From positions 1,054,001 through 1,118,000 of the forward strand of contig NZ_CP018047.1 of NCBI RefSeq assembly GCF_002009175.1: 64,000 nt of DNA, read 5' to 3'. Each line of letters opens with the position of its first letter. The stretch's first letter is position 1. The position numbers and the translations under genes were made by a program. Positions 32,235-41,742 of this stretch are shown piece after piece. The notes under the pieces are model-generated. The model was given only the letters and a program-made list of their open reading frames with translations. It was not told the origin of the DNA and searched no databases. The DNA comes from Streptomyces niveus (GTDB lineage: Bacteria > Actinomycetota > Actinomycetes > Streptomycetales > Streptomycetaceae).

Positions 32235-33185
32235 ATGAGTGACACGGTGATCGTCGTCGGTGGCGGGATCGTCGGGCTGACGAGCGCCGTCGTGCTCGCC
32301 GAGCGGGGGCGGCGGGTGCGGGTGTGGTCGCGGGACCCCGCCGTGGGGACCACGTCGGCGGTGGCGGGCGCGCTGTTCTGGCCGTACCGGATCGAGCCCG
32401 CCGAGCTGGTGGGGCCGTGGTCCCTGCGGTCGCTGCGTGAGTACGTCGCGCTGGCGCGCGATCCGGCGGCGACCGGCGTACGTGTCGTGGCGGGCCTGAT
32501 GACCGACACCCCCCTCGCGGGCCTGGGGAGTTGGGCGAGGGAGCTGCCCGAGGCGCGGGAGGCGCGGGCCGATGAGCTGCCCGGCGGGCGCGGTCAGGCG
32601 CTGCGCGCCCGGCTGCCGCTGATCGACATGCCCGCGCATCTGCGGTACCTGGAGGGGCGGCTGCGCGCCGCCGGCGGGAGCGTGGAGCGGCGTACGGTCG
32701 GCGGCTTCGCGGAGGCGGCGGCCGAGGCGCCCGTCGTGCTCAACTGCTCGGGGCTCGGCGCCCGCGAGCTGGTGCCCGACGCGTCGGTGTATCCGGTGCG
32801 CGGGCAGCTCGTGGTGGTCGAGAACCCGGGGATCGACGAGTGGTTCGTGTCGGCGGGCGAGGACACCGCCGGTACGACGTATCTGTTCCCCCAGCCGTAC
32901 GGTCTGGTGCTCGGCGGGACCGCCGACGAGCACGTGTGGGATCCGCTGCCGGACCCGGGGACCGCCGCCGCGATCGTCGAGCGGTGCGCCGCGCTGCGTC
33001 CGGAGCTGCGGGGCGCGCGGGTCCTGGTGCACCGGGTGGGGCTGCGTCCCGCGCGGCCCCGGGTGCGGATCGAGGCGGTCCAACTGCCGGGCGGGGCACG
33101 GCTGGTGCACAACTACGGCCACGGTGGCGCGGGCGTCACCGTGGCCTGGGGCTGTGCGGAGGAGGCCGCCCGGCTCGCGGGATGA
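32235..33185 (+). CDS. D-amino-acid oxidase-family FAD flavoprotein
   Basis: 316-aa DAO-superfamily protein. FAD-binding VIVVGGGIVGLTSAVVLAE opens the protein, a TTSAVAGALFWPYR segment follows, and the C-terminal DAO signature is VHNYGHGGAGVTVAWGCAEEA. It most likely oxidises D-amino acids to imino acids with H2O2; substrate preference is not visible. The ATG at 32235 has no convincing ribosome site, but a TACCGT hexamer ends 7 nt upstream, consistent with a leaderless mRNA. Divergent from the TrmH-like gene and convergent with the BCCT gene. Confidence 0.9.
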   Translation: MSDTVIVVGGGIVGLTSAVVLAERGRRVRVWSRDPAVGTTSAVAGALFWPYRIEPAELVGPWSLRSLREYVALARDPAATGVRVVAGLMTDTPLAGLGSWARELPEAREARADELPGGRGQALRARLPLIDMPAHLRYLEGRLRAAGGSVERRTVGGFAEAAAEAPVVLNCSGLGARELVPDASVYPVRGQLVVVENPGIDEWFVSAGEDTAGTTYLFPQPYGLVLGGTADEHVWDPLPDPGTAAAIVERCAALRPELRGARVLVHRVGLRPARPRVRIEAVQLPGGARLVHNYGHGGAGVTVAWGCAEEAARLAG

Positions 33186-33227
33186 ACCGCGGAGCCGGGC
33201 GGGCCTCCGTGCGCCTGGGGAGCGGTG

Positions 33228-34967
33228 TCAGCGCGGCGCCGACGTCTCCGGGGTCTTCCCGGCCGACTCGTCGTCGGGCGTCGGGCCGATCCGGATCTCG
33301 AAGTCGCCGTCGTACTGCTCGTGGCCGGCGATGACCGCGGACTCGACGACCTCGACGCCCCGCTCGCTGCGGACGATCAGCGGGTCGCTGCGCAGGTCGC
33401 GCATGAGGGCCACACACATGCCGATCATGACGAGCGCGAAGGGCGCGGCGACGAGGATCGTCATGTTCTGGAGCCCCTTGAGCGCGTCTCCCTCACCGTC
33501 GCCGACGAGCAGCATCACCGCGGCGACGGCGCCGGTCAGCACACCCCAGAAGACGATCACGTACTTGTTGGGTTCGAAGTGGCCCTTCTGGGAGAGCGTG
33601 CCCATCACGATGGACGCGGCGTCGGCGCCGGAGACGAAGAAGATACCGACGAGGATCATCACCAGCACGCTGGTGACGGTGGCGATCGGGAAGTCCTGGA
33701 GCAGCTGGAAGAGCTGACCCTCGGCCGTCGCCTCCTTGGCGAGCTGGCCCTTGTCCTCCTGGAGCCTGATGGCCGATCCGCCGAAGATGGCGAACCAGAT
33801 CAGGCTGACGGTGCTCGGTACGAGGATGACGCCGCCCACGAACTGACGGATCGTCCGGCCGCGGCTGATACGGGCGATGAACATGCCGACGAAGGGCGTC
33901 CAGCTGATCCACCAGGCCCAGTAGAAGACCGTCCAGCTGCCGAGCCATTCGGCGACGCCCCGGCCGCTGCTGGCCTCGGTTCGGCCGGCCAGTTCGGCGA
34001 GGTCGCCGAAGTAGGCCGCGATCGACGTCGGGAGCAGGTCGAGGATGAAGACGGTCGGGCCGAGGACGAACACGAACAGGGCCAGGAACAGCGCCAGCAC
34101 CATGTTGGTGTTGGACAGCCACTGGATGCCCTTCTCGACACCGGAGACCGCCGAGGCGACGAACGCCAGGGTCAGTACGGCGATGACGGTGACGAGCAGT
34201 GCGGTGCTGACGTTGTCCCGCCAGTTCAGTTCGGTGAACCCGCTGCCGATCTGGAGGGCGCCGAGGCCCAGCGAGGCCGCCGAGCCGAAGAGCGTCGCGA
34301 AGATCGCGAGGATGTCGATGACGCGGCCGGTGGGCCCGTACGCGTGCTTCTCGCCGATGAGCGGCACGAAGACCGCGCTGATCGTCTGGCGCCGCTTGCG
34401 CCGGAAGGTGCTGTACGCGATCGCGAGACCGACCACTGCGTAGATGGCCCAGGGGTGCAGGGTCCAGTGGAACAGTGTGGTGGCCATGGCGGTCTCGGCC
34501 GCCGCCGCGGAGTCCTGGGGGTTGGTGCCCGGAGGCGGGTCGGTGAAGAAGGTGAGCGGTTCGTTCACGCCGAAGAACATCAGGCCGATGCCCATGCCGG
34601 CGCTGAACATCATGGCGACCCAGGACACGGTCCTGAACTCGGGCTTCTCACCCTCCTCACCGAGTGTGATCTTGCCGTAGCGGCTGATCGCCAGCCAGAG
34701 GGCGAAGACCACGAATCCCGATGCCACCAGGACGAAGGCCCAGCCACCGTTGTGGATCAGGCCGGAGAGCATCGAACTCGACGCGCTCTCCAGGGAATCG
34801 GTGCCTGCCACCCCCCAGACCACGAAGGCGAGTGTGAGGACGGCCGTGACACCGAACACCACCCGGTCGGTCTGAGGACGTTGGGAGTCCTGTGGGTGGC
34901 CGGGGCCCGCTGTCGTCACCGACGGCGGTCCTCCTTCGGCTCCCGATTTCTGAGCGTCCTGCGACAC
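33228..34967 (-). CDS. BCCT-family betaine/choline/carnitine transporter
   Basis: Twelve-TM secondary transporter of the BetP/BetT family (579 aa from GTG 34967). It contains the glycine motif FSAGMGIGLMFFGVNEPL in TM3 (Na+-coupled type carry GMGIG), HWTLHPWAIYA in TM4 and the substrate-box tryptophans in FYWAWWISWTPFVGMFIARISRGR in TM8. Cytosolic N- and C-terminal tails are charged; the C-terminal acidic tail could sense osmolarity. GTG 34967 has AAAGG 8 nt upstream; ATG 34973 and GTG 34991 are in frame but badly spaced. Role: osmoprotectant uptake, substrate inferred. Confidence 0.93.
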   Translation of the reverse strand: MSQDAQKSGAEGGPPSVTTAGPGHPQDSQRPQTDRVVFGVTAVLTLAFVVWGVAGTDSLESASSSMLSGLIHNGGWAFVLVASGFVVFALWLAISRYGKITLGEEGEKPEFRTVSWVAMMFSAGMGIGLMFFGVNEPLTFFTDPPPGTNPQDSAAAAETAMATTLFHWTLHPWAIYAVVGLAIAYSTFRRKRRQTISAVFVPLIGEKHAYGPTGRVIDILAIFATLFGSAASLGLGALQIGSGFTELNWRDNVSTALLVTVIAVLTLAFVASAVSGVEKGIQWLSNTNMVLALFLALFVFVLGPTVFILDLLPTSIAAYFGDLAELAGRTEASSGRGVAEWLGSWTVFYWAWWISWTPFVGMFIARISRGRTIRQFVGGVILVPSTVSLIWFAIFGGSAIRLQEDKGQLAKEATAEGQLFQLLQDFPIATVTSVLVMILVGIFFVSGADAASIVMGTLSQKGHFEPNKYVIVFWGVLTGAVAAVMLLVGDGEGDALKGLQNMTILVAAPFALVMIGMCVALMRDLRSDPLIVRSERGVEVVESAVIAGHEQYDGDFEIRIGPTPDDESAGKTPETSAPR

Positions 34968-35107
34968 GGGCATCACCTTTCGGGGTTTCACGGAGCACTG
35001 GATCGGCGCTCCGTTACGCCTTGAACCCGGTCCGGCGGATCTTCGCGGGCTGATGCACGACTATCCACCGGACCGGATCTAACACATGTGACTTGCGTCT
35101 CTTTCTA

Positions 35108-36406
35108 TCAACAAGTCGCCACGGGTTGTCCAACGGTGAGGTGGTAGGTGGCGCGTCCGTCGAGCAGGAGCGGGATCAGTTTGCGCTGGGACTGGCGCAG
35201 CGGCACGAAGGCGGTGTCACCGCGTGTGGGCAGTGCCTTCACACCGTGCAACGCCAGTTCGTCCTTCACATCCGCGTACTGGGCGGCGTCGAGGCGGTAG
35301 CCGCAGGGCGGGTTCTCGACGGTGTCCTCGGGGGTCGCGGGCTCGTTGTCGGCGCCTCCGACGTAGACCGCGCCGCGGTCGAGCAGTCCGGCGGCGCGGG
35401 ACAGCGCGGTGGCGGCGGCGATCTGCGCGCGGCGCTCGTCGGTGTAGCCGAACAGGCCCTTCAGGGAGTCGAGTTGGCTGTCGACCCGGCGCCGCTGGTT
35501 CAGCGCGGGATCGTTCTCCTCGGCCTCGGACCTCGGGTCGACCCGGCTCTCGATGAGCAGACCGACGGAGTGCTTGACGCCGGAGGCGTTGCGCAGGATG
35601 CGCTCCTGGCCGTCGCCCGCGGTCTGCTTGATCGGGTCGCCGGTGACGGGGTCGGTCCAGATGCCGTACGTGCCGATGGAGTGGTCGCCGGCGCGGGCGG
35701 CCGGGCGTACGTACGCCTCCGACAGGGTCTGCGCCTCCTTGTGCACCCGCGAGGAGGTGTTGAGGTTGCGCGGCCAGAGGTCGAAGAGGTCCTTGTCGTA
35801 GTACGGCGGGGTGGCCCCGTACTCGTGCAGGTCGTAGATGATGTCGGGTTCGCGGTCGCGGGTGAGGGCGGCCATGGTGCGGCCCTCGGCCGTCTTGAGC
35901 GCGATGTGGTCGCGGTTGATGTCGACGCCGTCGGAGTTGCCACGGGTGTCGGCGGCGCGGCCGTCGGGGTTCGCGGTCGGGACGACCAGCACGCTCGTAC
36001 GGTCCAGGAAACGCTTCGTCGCGCGGTCCTTCGGATAGGCCAGGTCGCGGACGGTGGTCAGGCACGCCTCGCGGCCCGACGGCTCGTCACCGTGCTGGCT
36101 GCAGATCAGCAGAACGCTGGTCACCGAGCGCTTGTTGCCCAGCTCCACGAGGTTGAGCGGACGGCCCTGCTTGGTGGTGCCGATGGTGCTGACCGCGACC
36201 CTGTCGCCACCGCGCTCGACGGCGGCGAGGAATTCCTGCTCACGCTCCAGGGAGGTCCACTCGGCCCCGTCGCTCTCTTCGAAGCCGGTGCGCGGCGGGG
36301 TGTCGGCCGGGGCGGCGGGGCGGGCGGAGGAGGGAAGTGCGGTGAGGGGGACGACGAGGGCGGCTGCCGCCACCGACAGGACGAGGGTGCGAATCCGGGA
36401 CGTCAT
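35108..36406 (-). CDS. Secreted M14-family zinc carboxypeptidase
   Basis: 432-aa exported metallocarboxypeptidase. The signal peptide is MTSRIRTLVLSVAAAALVVPL with an Ala-X-Ala-like end near residue 32. Zinc ligands are His and Glu in SQHGDEPSG (H-x2-E) and the distal His in YDLHEYG. An NPDGR segment matches the substrate Arg/Asn region. The long C-terminal part may be a linker or Ig-like transthyretin-type domain. The ATG at 36406 has GGAGA 9 nt upstream. Role: extracellular peptide trimming for nutrition. Divergent from the LacI gene. Confidence 0.9.
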   Translation of the reverse strand: MTSRIRTLVLSVAAAALVVPLTALPSSARPAAPADTPPRTGFEESDGAEWTSLEREQEFLAAVERGGDRVAVSTIGTTKQGRPLNLVELGNKRSVTSVLLICSQHGDEPSGREACLTTVRDLAYPKDRATKRFLDRTSVLVVPTANPDGRAADTRGNSDGVDINRDHIALKTAEGRTMAALTRDREPDIIYDLHEYGATPPYYDKDLFDLWPRNLNTSSRVHKEAQTLSEAYVRPAARAGDHSIGTYGIWTDPVTGDPIKQTAGDGQERILRNASGVKHSVGLLIESRVDPRSEAEENDPALNQRRRVDSQLDSLKGLFGYTDERRAQIAAATALSRAAGLLDRGAVYVGGADNEPATPEDTVENPPCGYRLDAAQYADVKDELALHGVKALPTRGDTAFVPLRQSQRKLIPLLLDGRATYHLTVGQPVATC

Positions 36407-36580
36407 CAGTTGCGGTCTCCGAAGCTCGGCGGGGTGGTCCGACGGACGCTTGCCCCGTGAACGGATCTCCATGGGGCGGAAACGTACTCCCGTGAACAAC
36501 GGTGCGACAGAGGGCTGTCCGCGATCAGCCGTATGTCGATGGACGCACGCCGTACCTGCGGGGACGCGCGAGGGGGACTC

Positions 36581-36594
36581 TGGGAGCGCTCTCT
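36581..36594. promoter_or_regulatory. LacI-family operator upstream of the lacI gene
   Basis: TGGGAGCGCTCTCT, a GAGCGCTC-core palindrome like the other two at 40168 and 40322. It lies about 20 nt before a TACCCT -10-like hexamer (36614-36619) within the 336-nt gap between the M14 peptidase and lacI genes, which suits autorepression. I see no other element in that gap. Confidence 0.65.
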
Positions 36595-36742
36595 GGGCTT
36601 CGGGGGCAGCGGATACCCTGTACCGGTCCGGCGGCCCGTACGGTCTCCCGTACCGCCGCCGGGTCCTCCCGGGCACACACGTGTCCACCGGCCAGAACAG
36701 GGCCGTGCCCACCCGCACGGCCACCGACGAGGAGCGCCCGCC

Positions 36743-37783
36743 TTGCCCGAGCAGTCACCTGGGTCCCGGCCCACACTGGAAGCCGTCGCGGCGCGTGCCG
36801 GCGTCTCCCGGGCCACCGCGTCCCGGGTCGTCAACGGCGGTGCGGGGGTGCGGCAGCCGCTGGTCGACAAGGTGCTCAGGGCCGTCGACGAACTGGGGTA
36901 CGTGCCGAACCACGCGGCCCGCACCCTGGTCACCCGGCGGACCGGCGCGGTCGCCGTGATCATCGCCGAGCCGGAGATCCGGATCTTCTCCGACCCCTTC
37001 TTCTCGCAGCAGATACGCGGTATCAGCAAGGAACTGACCGCCCACGACACCCAGTTGGTGCTGCTCCTGCTCGAAGGTCCCGGTGACTTCGGGCGGATCG
37101 CCCGGTATCTGGCGGGCGGCCATGTCGACGGCGCCCTCGCCTTCTCGCTGCACATCGACGACCCGCTGCCGGCCATCATCCGCCGGTCGGGAACACCGAC
37201 GGTGTACGGCGGCCGGCCGAGCTGGACTTCGGCGCCCGGCGATCAGGGAGTGCCGTACGTGGACGCCGACAACCGCGGCGGCGCGCGGGCGGCCGTGCAG
37301 TATCTGCGCGACCTCGGGCGCGAGCGCATCGCGCACATCGCGGGCCCGCCCGACCAGACCTCGTCCACGGACCGGCTCGACGGCTACCGCGACGTGCTGC
37401 TCGACGCCGACCCGAGCCTGATCACCGAGGGCGAGTTCACGGTGGACAGCGGCGCGCGGGCGATGCGCGAACTGCTGGACCGGCGCCCGGACCTGGACGC
37501 GGTGTTCGCGGCCAACGACCTGATGGCGTCGGGTGCGCTGCGGGTGCTGCGCGAGCGCGGGATCTCGGTGCCCGGCGAGGTGGCGCTGGTCGGGTTCGAC
37601 GACATGGAGTCCATCGCCGAGGACACCGACCCGCCGCTGACCACGATCCGGCAGGACGTGGAGGGACAGGGCCGGCTGATGGCGCGGCTGCTGCTGCGCG
37701 GACTCGACAAGGACAGCGCGGAGGCGCGGTCGCCCGCGTCCGTGATCACACCGACCACACTGGTGCGGCGGGCCTCGGCCTGA
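36743..37783 (+). CDS. LacI-family repressor of the beta-glucan locus
   Basis: 346-aa LacI/GalR regulator. The N-terminal HTH is TLEAVAARAGVSRATASRVVNG with the hinge helix VPNHAARTLVTRRTGAVAV, then a periplasmic-binding-protein-like effector domain (VYGGRPS..., DAVFAANDLMASGALRVL, LVGFDDMESIAEDTDPPLTTIRQ). It starts with TTG at 36743, 8 nt after GGAG. It resembles CebR-type cello-oligosaccharide regulators, but neighbours suggest laminari-oligosaccharides as inducers. Three GAGCGCTC palindromes at this locus are its likely sites. Confidence 0.9.
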   Translation: MPEQSPGSRPTLEAVAARAGVSRATASRVVNGGAGVRQPLVDKVLRAVDELGYVPNHAARTLVTRRTGAVAVIIAEPEIRIFSDPFFSQQIRGISKELTAHDTQLVLLLLEGPGDFGRIARYLAGGHVDGALAFSLHIDDPLPAIIRRSGTPTVYGGRPSWTSAPGDQGVPYVDADNRGGARAAVQYLRDLGRERIAHIAGPPDQTSSTDRLDGYRDVLLDADPSLITEGEFTVDSGARAMRELLDRRPDLDAVFAANDLMASGALRVLRERGISVPGEVALVGFDDMESIAEDTDPPLTTIRQDVEGQGRLMARLLLRGLDKDSAEARSPASVITPTTLVRRASA

Positions 37784-37869
37784 GACCGAGGACCCGCCGC
37801 GTGTGGGGGGGGTGGGGCGATGGCTCGTCGTCGCACCCGGCCCTCTCGACGCCCGGAACGGGCGGGCGC

Positions 37870-40131
37870 TCAGCCCGTGGTGCTCGCGGCCGACCGCGCC
37901 GGCACCGTGAGCGTCGTACCGTCCGAGAACGTCACCGTCCGCTCCGTCGAGGCGAAGTTGTGCGCCGCGTAGGTGCTCACCCCGCCCTTCGTGAAGACGG
38001 CCGAGGTCGGGATCGACCCGGTCACCGTCGGATCGGGGGCGCCGACCGCGTCGAGCGTGCCGATCCAGTGGTGGACGTGGGCCTTGGACTCGCCCGCCTC
38101 CGGGGACAGCGCCGCCTGGCCCGCGTCCCACTTGGCCTTCGCGCCCGCCGGGTCGGCGATCGCCTCGAACTCCCAGAGGATGTCGCGCCATTCGACGGCC
38201 GGCCCGCCGTTCTCCCGCTCCATCTCGGCGATGTTGCGGCCGATGGCCTCCTTCTCACGGCCCAGGTGCAGTGAACCGCCGGTCACGGGAAGGACGTTGA
38301 TCCCGTGGATCTCCTCCGGGTTGGCGGTCCACCAGGTGGAGTACGCGCCGCCGCTGCCCCAGACCATGCCGACCGTGCCGCGCTGGAATGCCTCGGGGAA
38401 GACCTCCTGGTCGGCGTCGAACCAGTACTGCCCGATCGCCTCCGACTCGGTGGCCAGGAGGTACGAGCCCAGGTCACGCAGCTCGTCGTTGCCGGTCGCC
38501 GACCCCCACAGGACGAGTCCCGCGCTGAGGTTGATGGACTCCGACGACGACTCCTGGTTGTTGCCGGCGGCGAAGCCCTGGTGTCCGGAGGCCCAGCTGT
38601 GGCCCGCGTACACGTCGAAGCCGCGCAGGAACGGGAAGTCGCTGTCCGTGCGGCTCGGGTTGGCGGCGTCGCGCACCAGCGTCTCGACCATGCCGCCCCA
38701 GGCGGACTCGGCGGCCCACGCCTGGTCGTACTGGGCGACGATCGCCGCCGCGTACACGTAGTAGCTGTAGTGGAAGTGGTGGTCGTTGAGTTCGGTGTCG
38801 CTGCCGTACGACGCCGGGTAGCCGGTCAGCGTCTTCCAGTCGTTGTCGTAGCTGAACTCACTGGCGCCGCCCGCCGTGAACCACTCCTCAAGGCGGCCCT
38901 TGAGGAGGTCCACGATCTTGTCGCGGGTCGCGGTCTCGCCGATCTGGTCGGCGATCGGGGCCAGTTGGGCGAGCCGGCCGAGCGCCTTGCCCGTCCAGTA
39001 GGTGTCGGTCGCGCCGGAGAACGGGTCACCGGCGTTCACGACCTCGTTCAACTGCGCCTTGAGCGCGGCCGAGTCGACCCCGTTCGACTCCGGCAGCGCG
39101 GGCAGCACACCGGACGCCTTCTGGCGGGTGGTGAAGGACGTCGCCTCGCGCACCTTCATCGTGCCGCGCGGTGACACGTAGGTGTACGGGGTGAGCTGGT
39201 CGGTCGTGTTGAGCCACTGGTGCCGGTAGAGGGCCTGGATCGTGCCCTTCTCCGTGCCCTCCTGCGGCTCGGTGGTCAGGGTGTACGTCGCCTCGACGTC
39301 GCCGCCTTCGCTGTTCCAGCTCGTCGTGGAGCCGGTGACGAAGCTGTAGGCGTACTTGGCGTAGGTCGCCAGCGCGTCCTCGGAGGGCAGGAGCGCGAGC
39401 GAGAAGTAGTCCTTGTCGCCGAGTCCGGCCGTGACGGTGGAGCCCGAGACCGACCAGTCGCTGCCGCTCGGCGCGAAGAGCGCGTAGTGGTGTCCGGCGA
39501 CGGTGATGCCGAGTACGTTGCCGTCGTCGGAGAAGACGGTGGGTGCCGACGCGGTGGTGATGCGCGCGTCGCCGCCCGAGCCCTTCGCGTACACGTAGGG
39601 CATGCCGTGGCCGATGGTGGTCCGCAGTGTGCGGGTGCCGTCGGACCAGTACGGCGTGACGGTCCAGTCGGACCAGTCGTCGGCCTTGGTGTCCGGGGAG
39701 TTGAGGCCGGTCAGACCCAGGGTGAGATCGGCCTTGTGCGCGTACTCGTACTGCCGTCCGTCACCCACGATGGCGGGGGTCGTGGGATAGCCGACCTCCA
39801 GTCCGCCGGAGGTGGCCTGGTAGGTGAGCGGGTGGCCGTACATCGGGGTGGAGTACGGGTTGTCGCCGTACCGCTGATAGGCGAGCGAGGTCCACCAGTC
39901 GTTGGTGGGGACGGGCCTGTCCTTGGCCGCCTCGGTCAGTTTGGGCGTGACGGGGGCACCGACGTTGTTCGTCGGCCCCGACGTGCCTGCGGGACGGGAG
40001 TCGGAGTAACTGCCCGAGCCGACAGGGATGTTCGCGGCTGCGGCGGGACCGGCGGCAGGACCCAGTCCTACGGCGGCCATGGCGGTGACCAGAACCAGCA
40101 CCGAAGCCGGTCTGGAGCGGGAGGTGGGCAT
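37870..40131 (-). CDS. Secreted GH81 endo-1,3-beta-glucanase
   Basis: 753-aa exported glycoside hydrolase family 81 enzyme that cleaves beta-1,3-glucan (laminarin, fungal wall, callose). The signal peptide is MPTSRSRPASVLVLVTAMAAV ending AAAA-NIPVG. GH81 signatures include PTNDWWTSLAY near the N-terminus and the catalytic regions TELNDHHFHYSYYVYAAAI and FAAGNNQESSSESINLSAGL, which hold the conserved Asp and Glu residues. The C-terminal ~90 residues form a beta-rich tail without a recognised CBM. The ATG at 40131 has GAGGTG 6 nt upstream. It is divergent from the ABC importer, with a shared operator region. Confidence 0.92.
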   Translation of the reverse strand: MPTSRSRPASVLVLVTAMAAVGLGPAAGPAAAANIPVGSGSYSDSRPAGTSGPTNNVGAPVTPKLTEAAKDRPVPTNDWWTSLAYQRYGDNPYSTPMYGHPLTYQATSGGLEVGYPTTPAIVGDGRQYEYAHKADLTLGLTGLNSPDTKADDWSDWTVTPYWSDGTRTLRTTIGHGMPYVYAKGSGGDARITTASAPTVFSDDGNVLGITVAGHHYALFAPSGSDWSVSGSTVTAGLGDKDYFSLALLPSEDALATYAKYAYSFVTGSTTSWNSEGGDVEATYTLTTEPQEGTEKGTIQALYRHQWLNTTDQLTPYTYVSPRGTMKVREATSFTTRQKASGVLPALPESNGVDSAALKAQLNEVVNAGDPFSGATDTYWTGKALGRLAQLAPIADQIGETATRDKIVDLLKGRLEEWFTAGGASEFSYDNDWKTLTGYPASYGSDTELNDHHFHYSYYVYAAAIVAQYDQAWAAESAWGGMVETLVRDAANPSRTDSDFPFLRGFDVYAGHSWASGHQGFAAGNNQESSSESINLSAGLVLWGSATGNDELRDLGSYLLATESEAIGQYWFDADQEVFPEAFQRGTVGMVWGSGGAYSTWWTANPEEIHGINVLPVTGGSLHLGREKEAIGRNIAEMERENGGPAVEWRDILWEFEAIADPAGAKAKWDAGQAALSPEAGESKAHVHHWIGTLDAVGAPDPTVTGSIPTSAVFTKGGVSTYAAHNFASTERTVTFSDGTTLTVPARSAASTTG

Positions 40132-40167
40132 CGACGGCACCTCGAAGTCATGGGGGGAAAGGTAGTC

Positions 40168-40181
40168 CGAGAGCGCTCTCA
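40168..40181. promoter_or_regulatory. LacI-family operator upstream of GH81
   Basis: CGAGAGCGCTCTCA lies 37 nt upstream of the GH81 start on the minus strand. It shares the GAGAGCGCTCTC core with the site at 40322-40335. Confidence 0.75.
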
Positions 40182-40321
40182 GATGCCAAGGAACGTAAAA
40201 CTCCTGAAACCTAAGTGTCAATAGAGCTGACGGAGAAGGCGGTTGTCAGTCGGCCGACGCCGTTATGCGTTCGAGTCTTGACGGAGCGGCAGCGGTGGGG
40301 GCACGCTCCTGACGCACGTTC

Positions 40322-40335
40322 TGAGAGCGCTCTCA
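40322..40335. promoter_or_regulatory. LacI-family operator upstream of the ABC importer operon
   Basis: TGAGAGCGCTCTCA is a perfect 14-bp palindrome 44 nt upstream of the solute-binding-protein ATG. It is the best copy of the operator and defines the consensus. Confidence 0.8.
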
Positions 40336-40378
40336 AAGTGTCGCTCTCGCTTCACCCCGAAGCCAAGGGAGGCTTCCC

Positions 40379-41701
40379 ATGCCCATCTGCCGGACCGTCA
40401 GGACGTCCGCCGCACGCGCCCGGTCCACCGGACGGACCCTCGGCGCGGTCGTACTCGCCGGAGCCCTGCTCGCCGCCTGCGGATCAGGTTCGTCGGACTC
40501 CTCGGACGAGGCGGGCGGCAAGGTCACACTGACCGTCGACCTCTTCGGAGCGTTCGGCTACAAGGAAGCCGGCCTGTACGCGGAGTACGAGAAGCTCAAC
40601 CCCGGGGTCAAGATCAAGCAGAGCGACACCGAGGACGAGGCGGACTACTGGAAGTCGCTCCAGACCCGGCTCGCGGGCGGCGGCGGACTCGCCGATGTCC
40701 AAGGGGTCGAAGTGGGGCGGATCGCCTCGGTGACCCAGCAGCAGTCCGACAAGTTCGAGGACCTGAAGCGGTACGGCGCGGACAAGCTGGAGAAGGAGTT
40801 CGCCGAGGCCAAGTGGTCCGCCGCGACCACGGAGGACGGCAAGATCCTGGGCCTCGGCACCGACGTCGGGCCCGAGGCGATGTGTTACCGCACCGACCTG
40901 TTCAAGAAGGCCGGACTGCCCACCGACCGGGCCGAGTTGGCGCAGAAGTGGGCGACCTGGGACGGCTATCTCGACCTGGGCGAGCAGTACATGGAGAAGG
41001 CACCCGCCAAGAGCGCCTGGATCGACAGCGTCGGCAGTCTCTACTCGATCATGATCGGCCAGGAGAAGGAGCGGTACTACGACGCCTCCGGCGAGCTGAT
41101 CTACGAGAACAACCCGGCGGTCAAGTCCGCCTGGGACACCTCCGTCGAGGCTGCCGAGTCCGGGCTGAGCGCCAAGCTCGACCAGTGGTCACCGCAGTGG
41201 AACCAGGCGTTCGCCGCCGGATCGTTCGCCACCATCCCGTGCCCGGCGTGGATGCTCGGCTATGTGAAGGGCCAGGCGGGCGACGCCGGCCAGGGCAAGT
41301 GGGACATCGCCAAGCTGCCGGGCGGCGCGGGCAACTGGGGCGGTTCGTACCTCTCGGTGCCGCGTGCGGCCGAGCACAAGGGGGAGGCGTACGAGCTGAT
41401 CAAGTGGCTCACCGCTCCCGAGCAGCAGGCCAAGCTCTTCGAGAAGCAGGGCAACTTCCCGTCGTCCACGGGAGCGATCGAGCAGGTCGCGGACGCGAAG
41501 GACCCGTACTTCTCGGGCGCGCCGATCGGGCAGATCTTCGGTGAGGCGGCCAAGGCGGCGCCGGTGCAGGTGCTCGGCGTCCACGACGCCAATGTGGCGC
41601 AGCAGATCACGAACGCGCTGAGCGAGGTGGAGCGCAAGGGGACGGCGCCGGGCAAGGCGTGGTCGAACGCCAAGAAGGGCGTCGAGAACACGATCGGCTG
41701 A
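40379..41701 (+). CDS. ABC sugar importer solute-binding lipoprotein
   Basis: 440-aa family 1 extracellular solute-binding protein. The lipoprotein signal ends in the lipobox ALLAAC (Cys ~35), followed by a Ser/Asp linker, then the sugar-binding fold (VTLTVDLFGAFGYKEAGLYAEYEKLNPGVKI ...). Aromatic-rich segments WSPQWNQAFAAGSFATIPCPAWMLGY probably stack against glucose units. The ATG has GGGAGG 6 nt upstream. It resembles CebE cellobiose-binding proteins; the locus suggests laminari-oligosaccharides. A stem-loop after the stop may keep its expression above that of the permeases. Confidence 0.92.
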   Translation: MPICRTVRTSAARARSTGRTLGAVVLAGALLAACGSGSSDSSDEAGGKVTLTVDLFGAFGYKEAGLYAEYEKLNPGVKIKQSDTEDEADYWKSLQTRLAGGGGLADVQGVEVGRIASVTQQQSDKFEDLKRYGADKLEKEFAEAKWSAATTEDGKILGLGTDVGPEAMCYRTDLFKKAGLPTDRAELAQKWATWDGYLDLGEQYMEKAPAKSAWIDSVGSLYSIMIGQEKERYYDASGELIYENNPAVKSAWDTSVEAAESGLSAKLDQWSPQWNQAFAAGSFATIPCPAWMLGYVKGQAGDAGQGKWDIAKLPGGAGNWGGSYLSVPRAAEHKGEAYELIKWLTAPEQQAKLFEKQGNFPSSTGAIEQVADAKDPYFSGAPIGQIFGEAAKAAPVQVLGVHDANVAQQITNALSEVERKGTAPGKAWSNAKKGVENTIG

Positions 41702-41710
41702 CGGCGGGGG

Positions 41711-41740
41711 CCGGTTCACCGGGTCCGCCCGGTGGGCCGG
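41711..41740 (+). terminator. Stem-loop after the binding-protein gene
   Basis: Core CACCGGG / CCCGGTG with loop TCCG and outer CCGG/CCGG pairs. It lies between binding-protein and permease genes, a common place for partial termination or mRNA protection. Confidence 0.55.
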
Positions 41741-41742
41741 TT

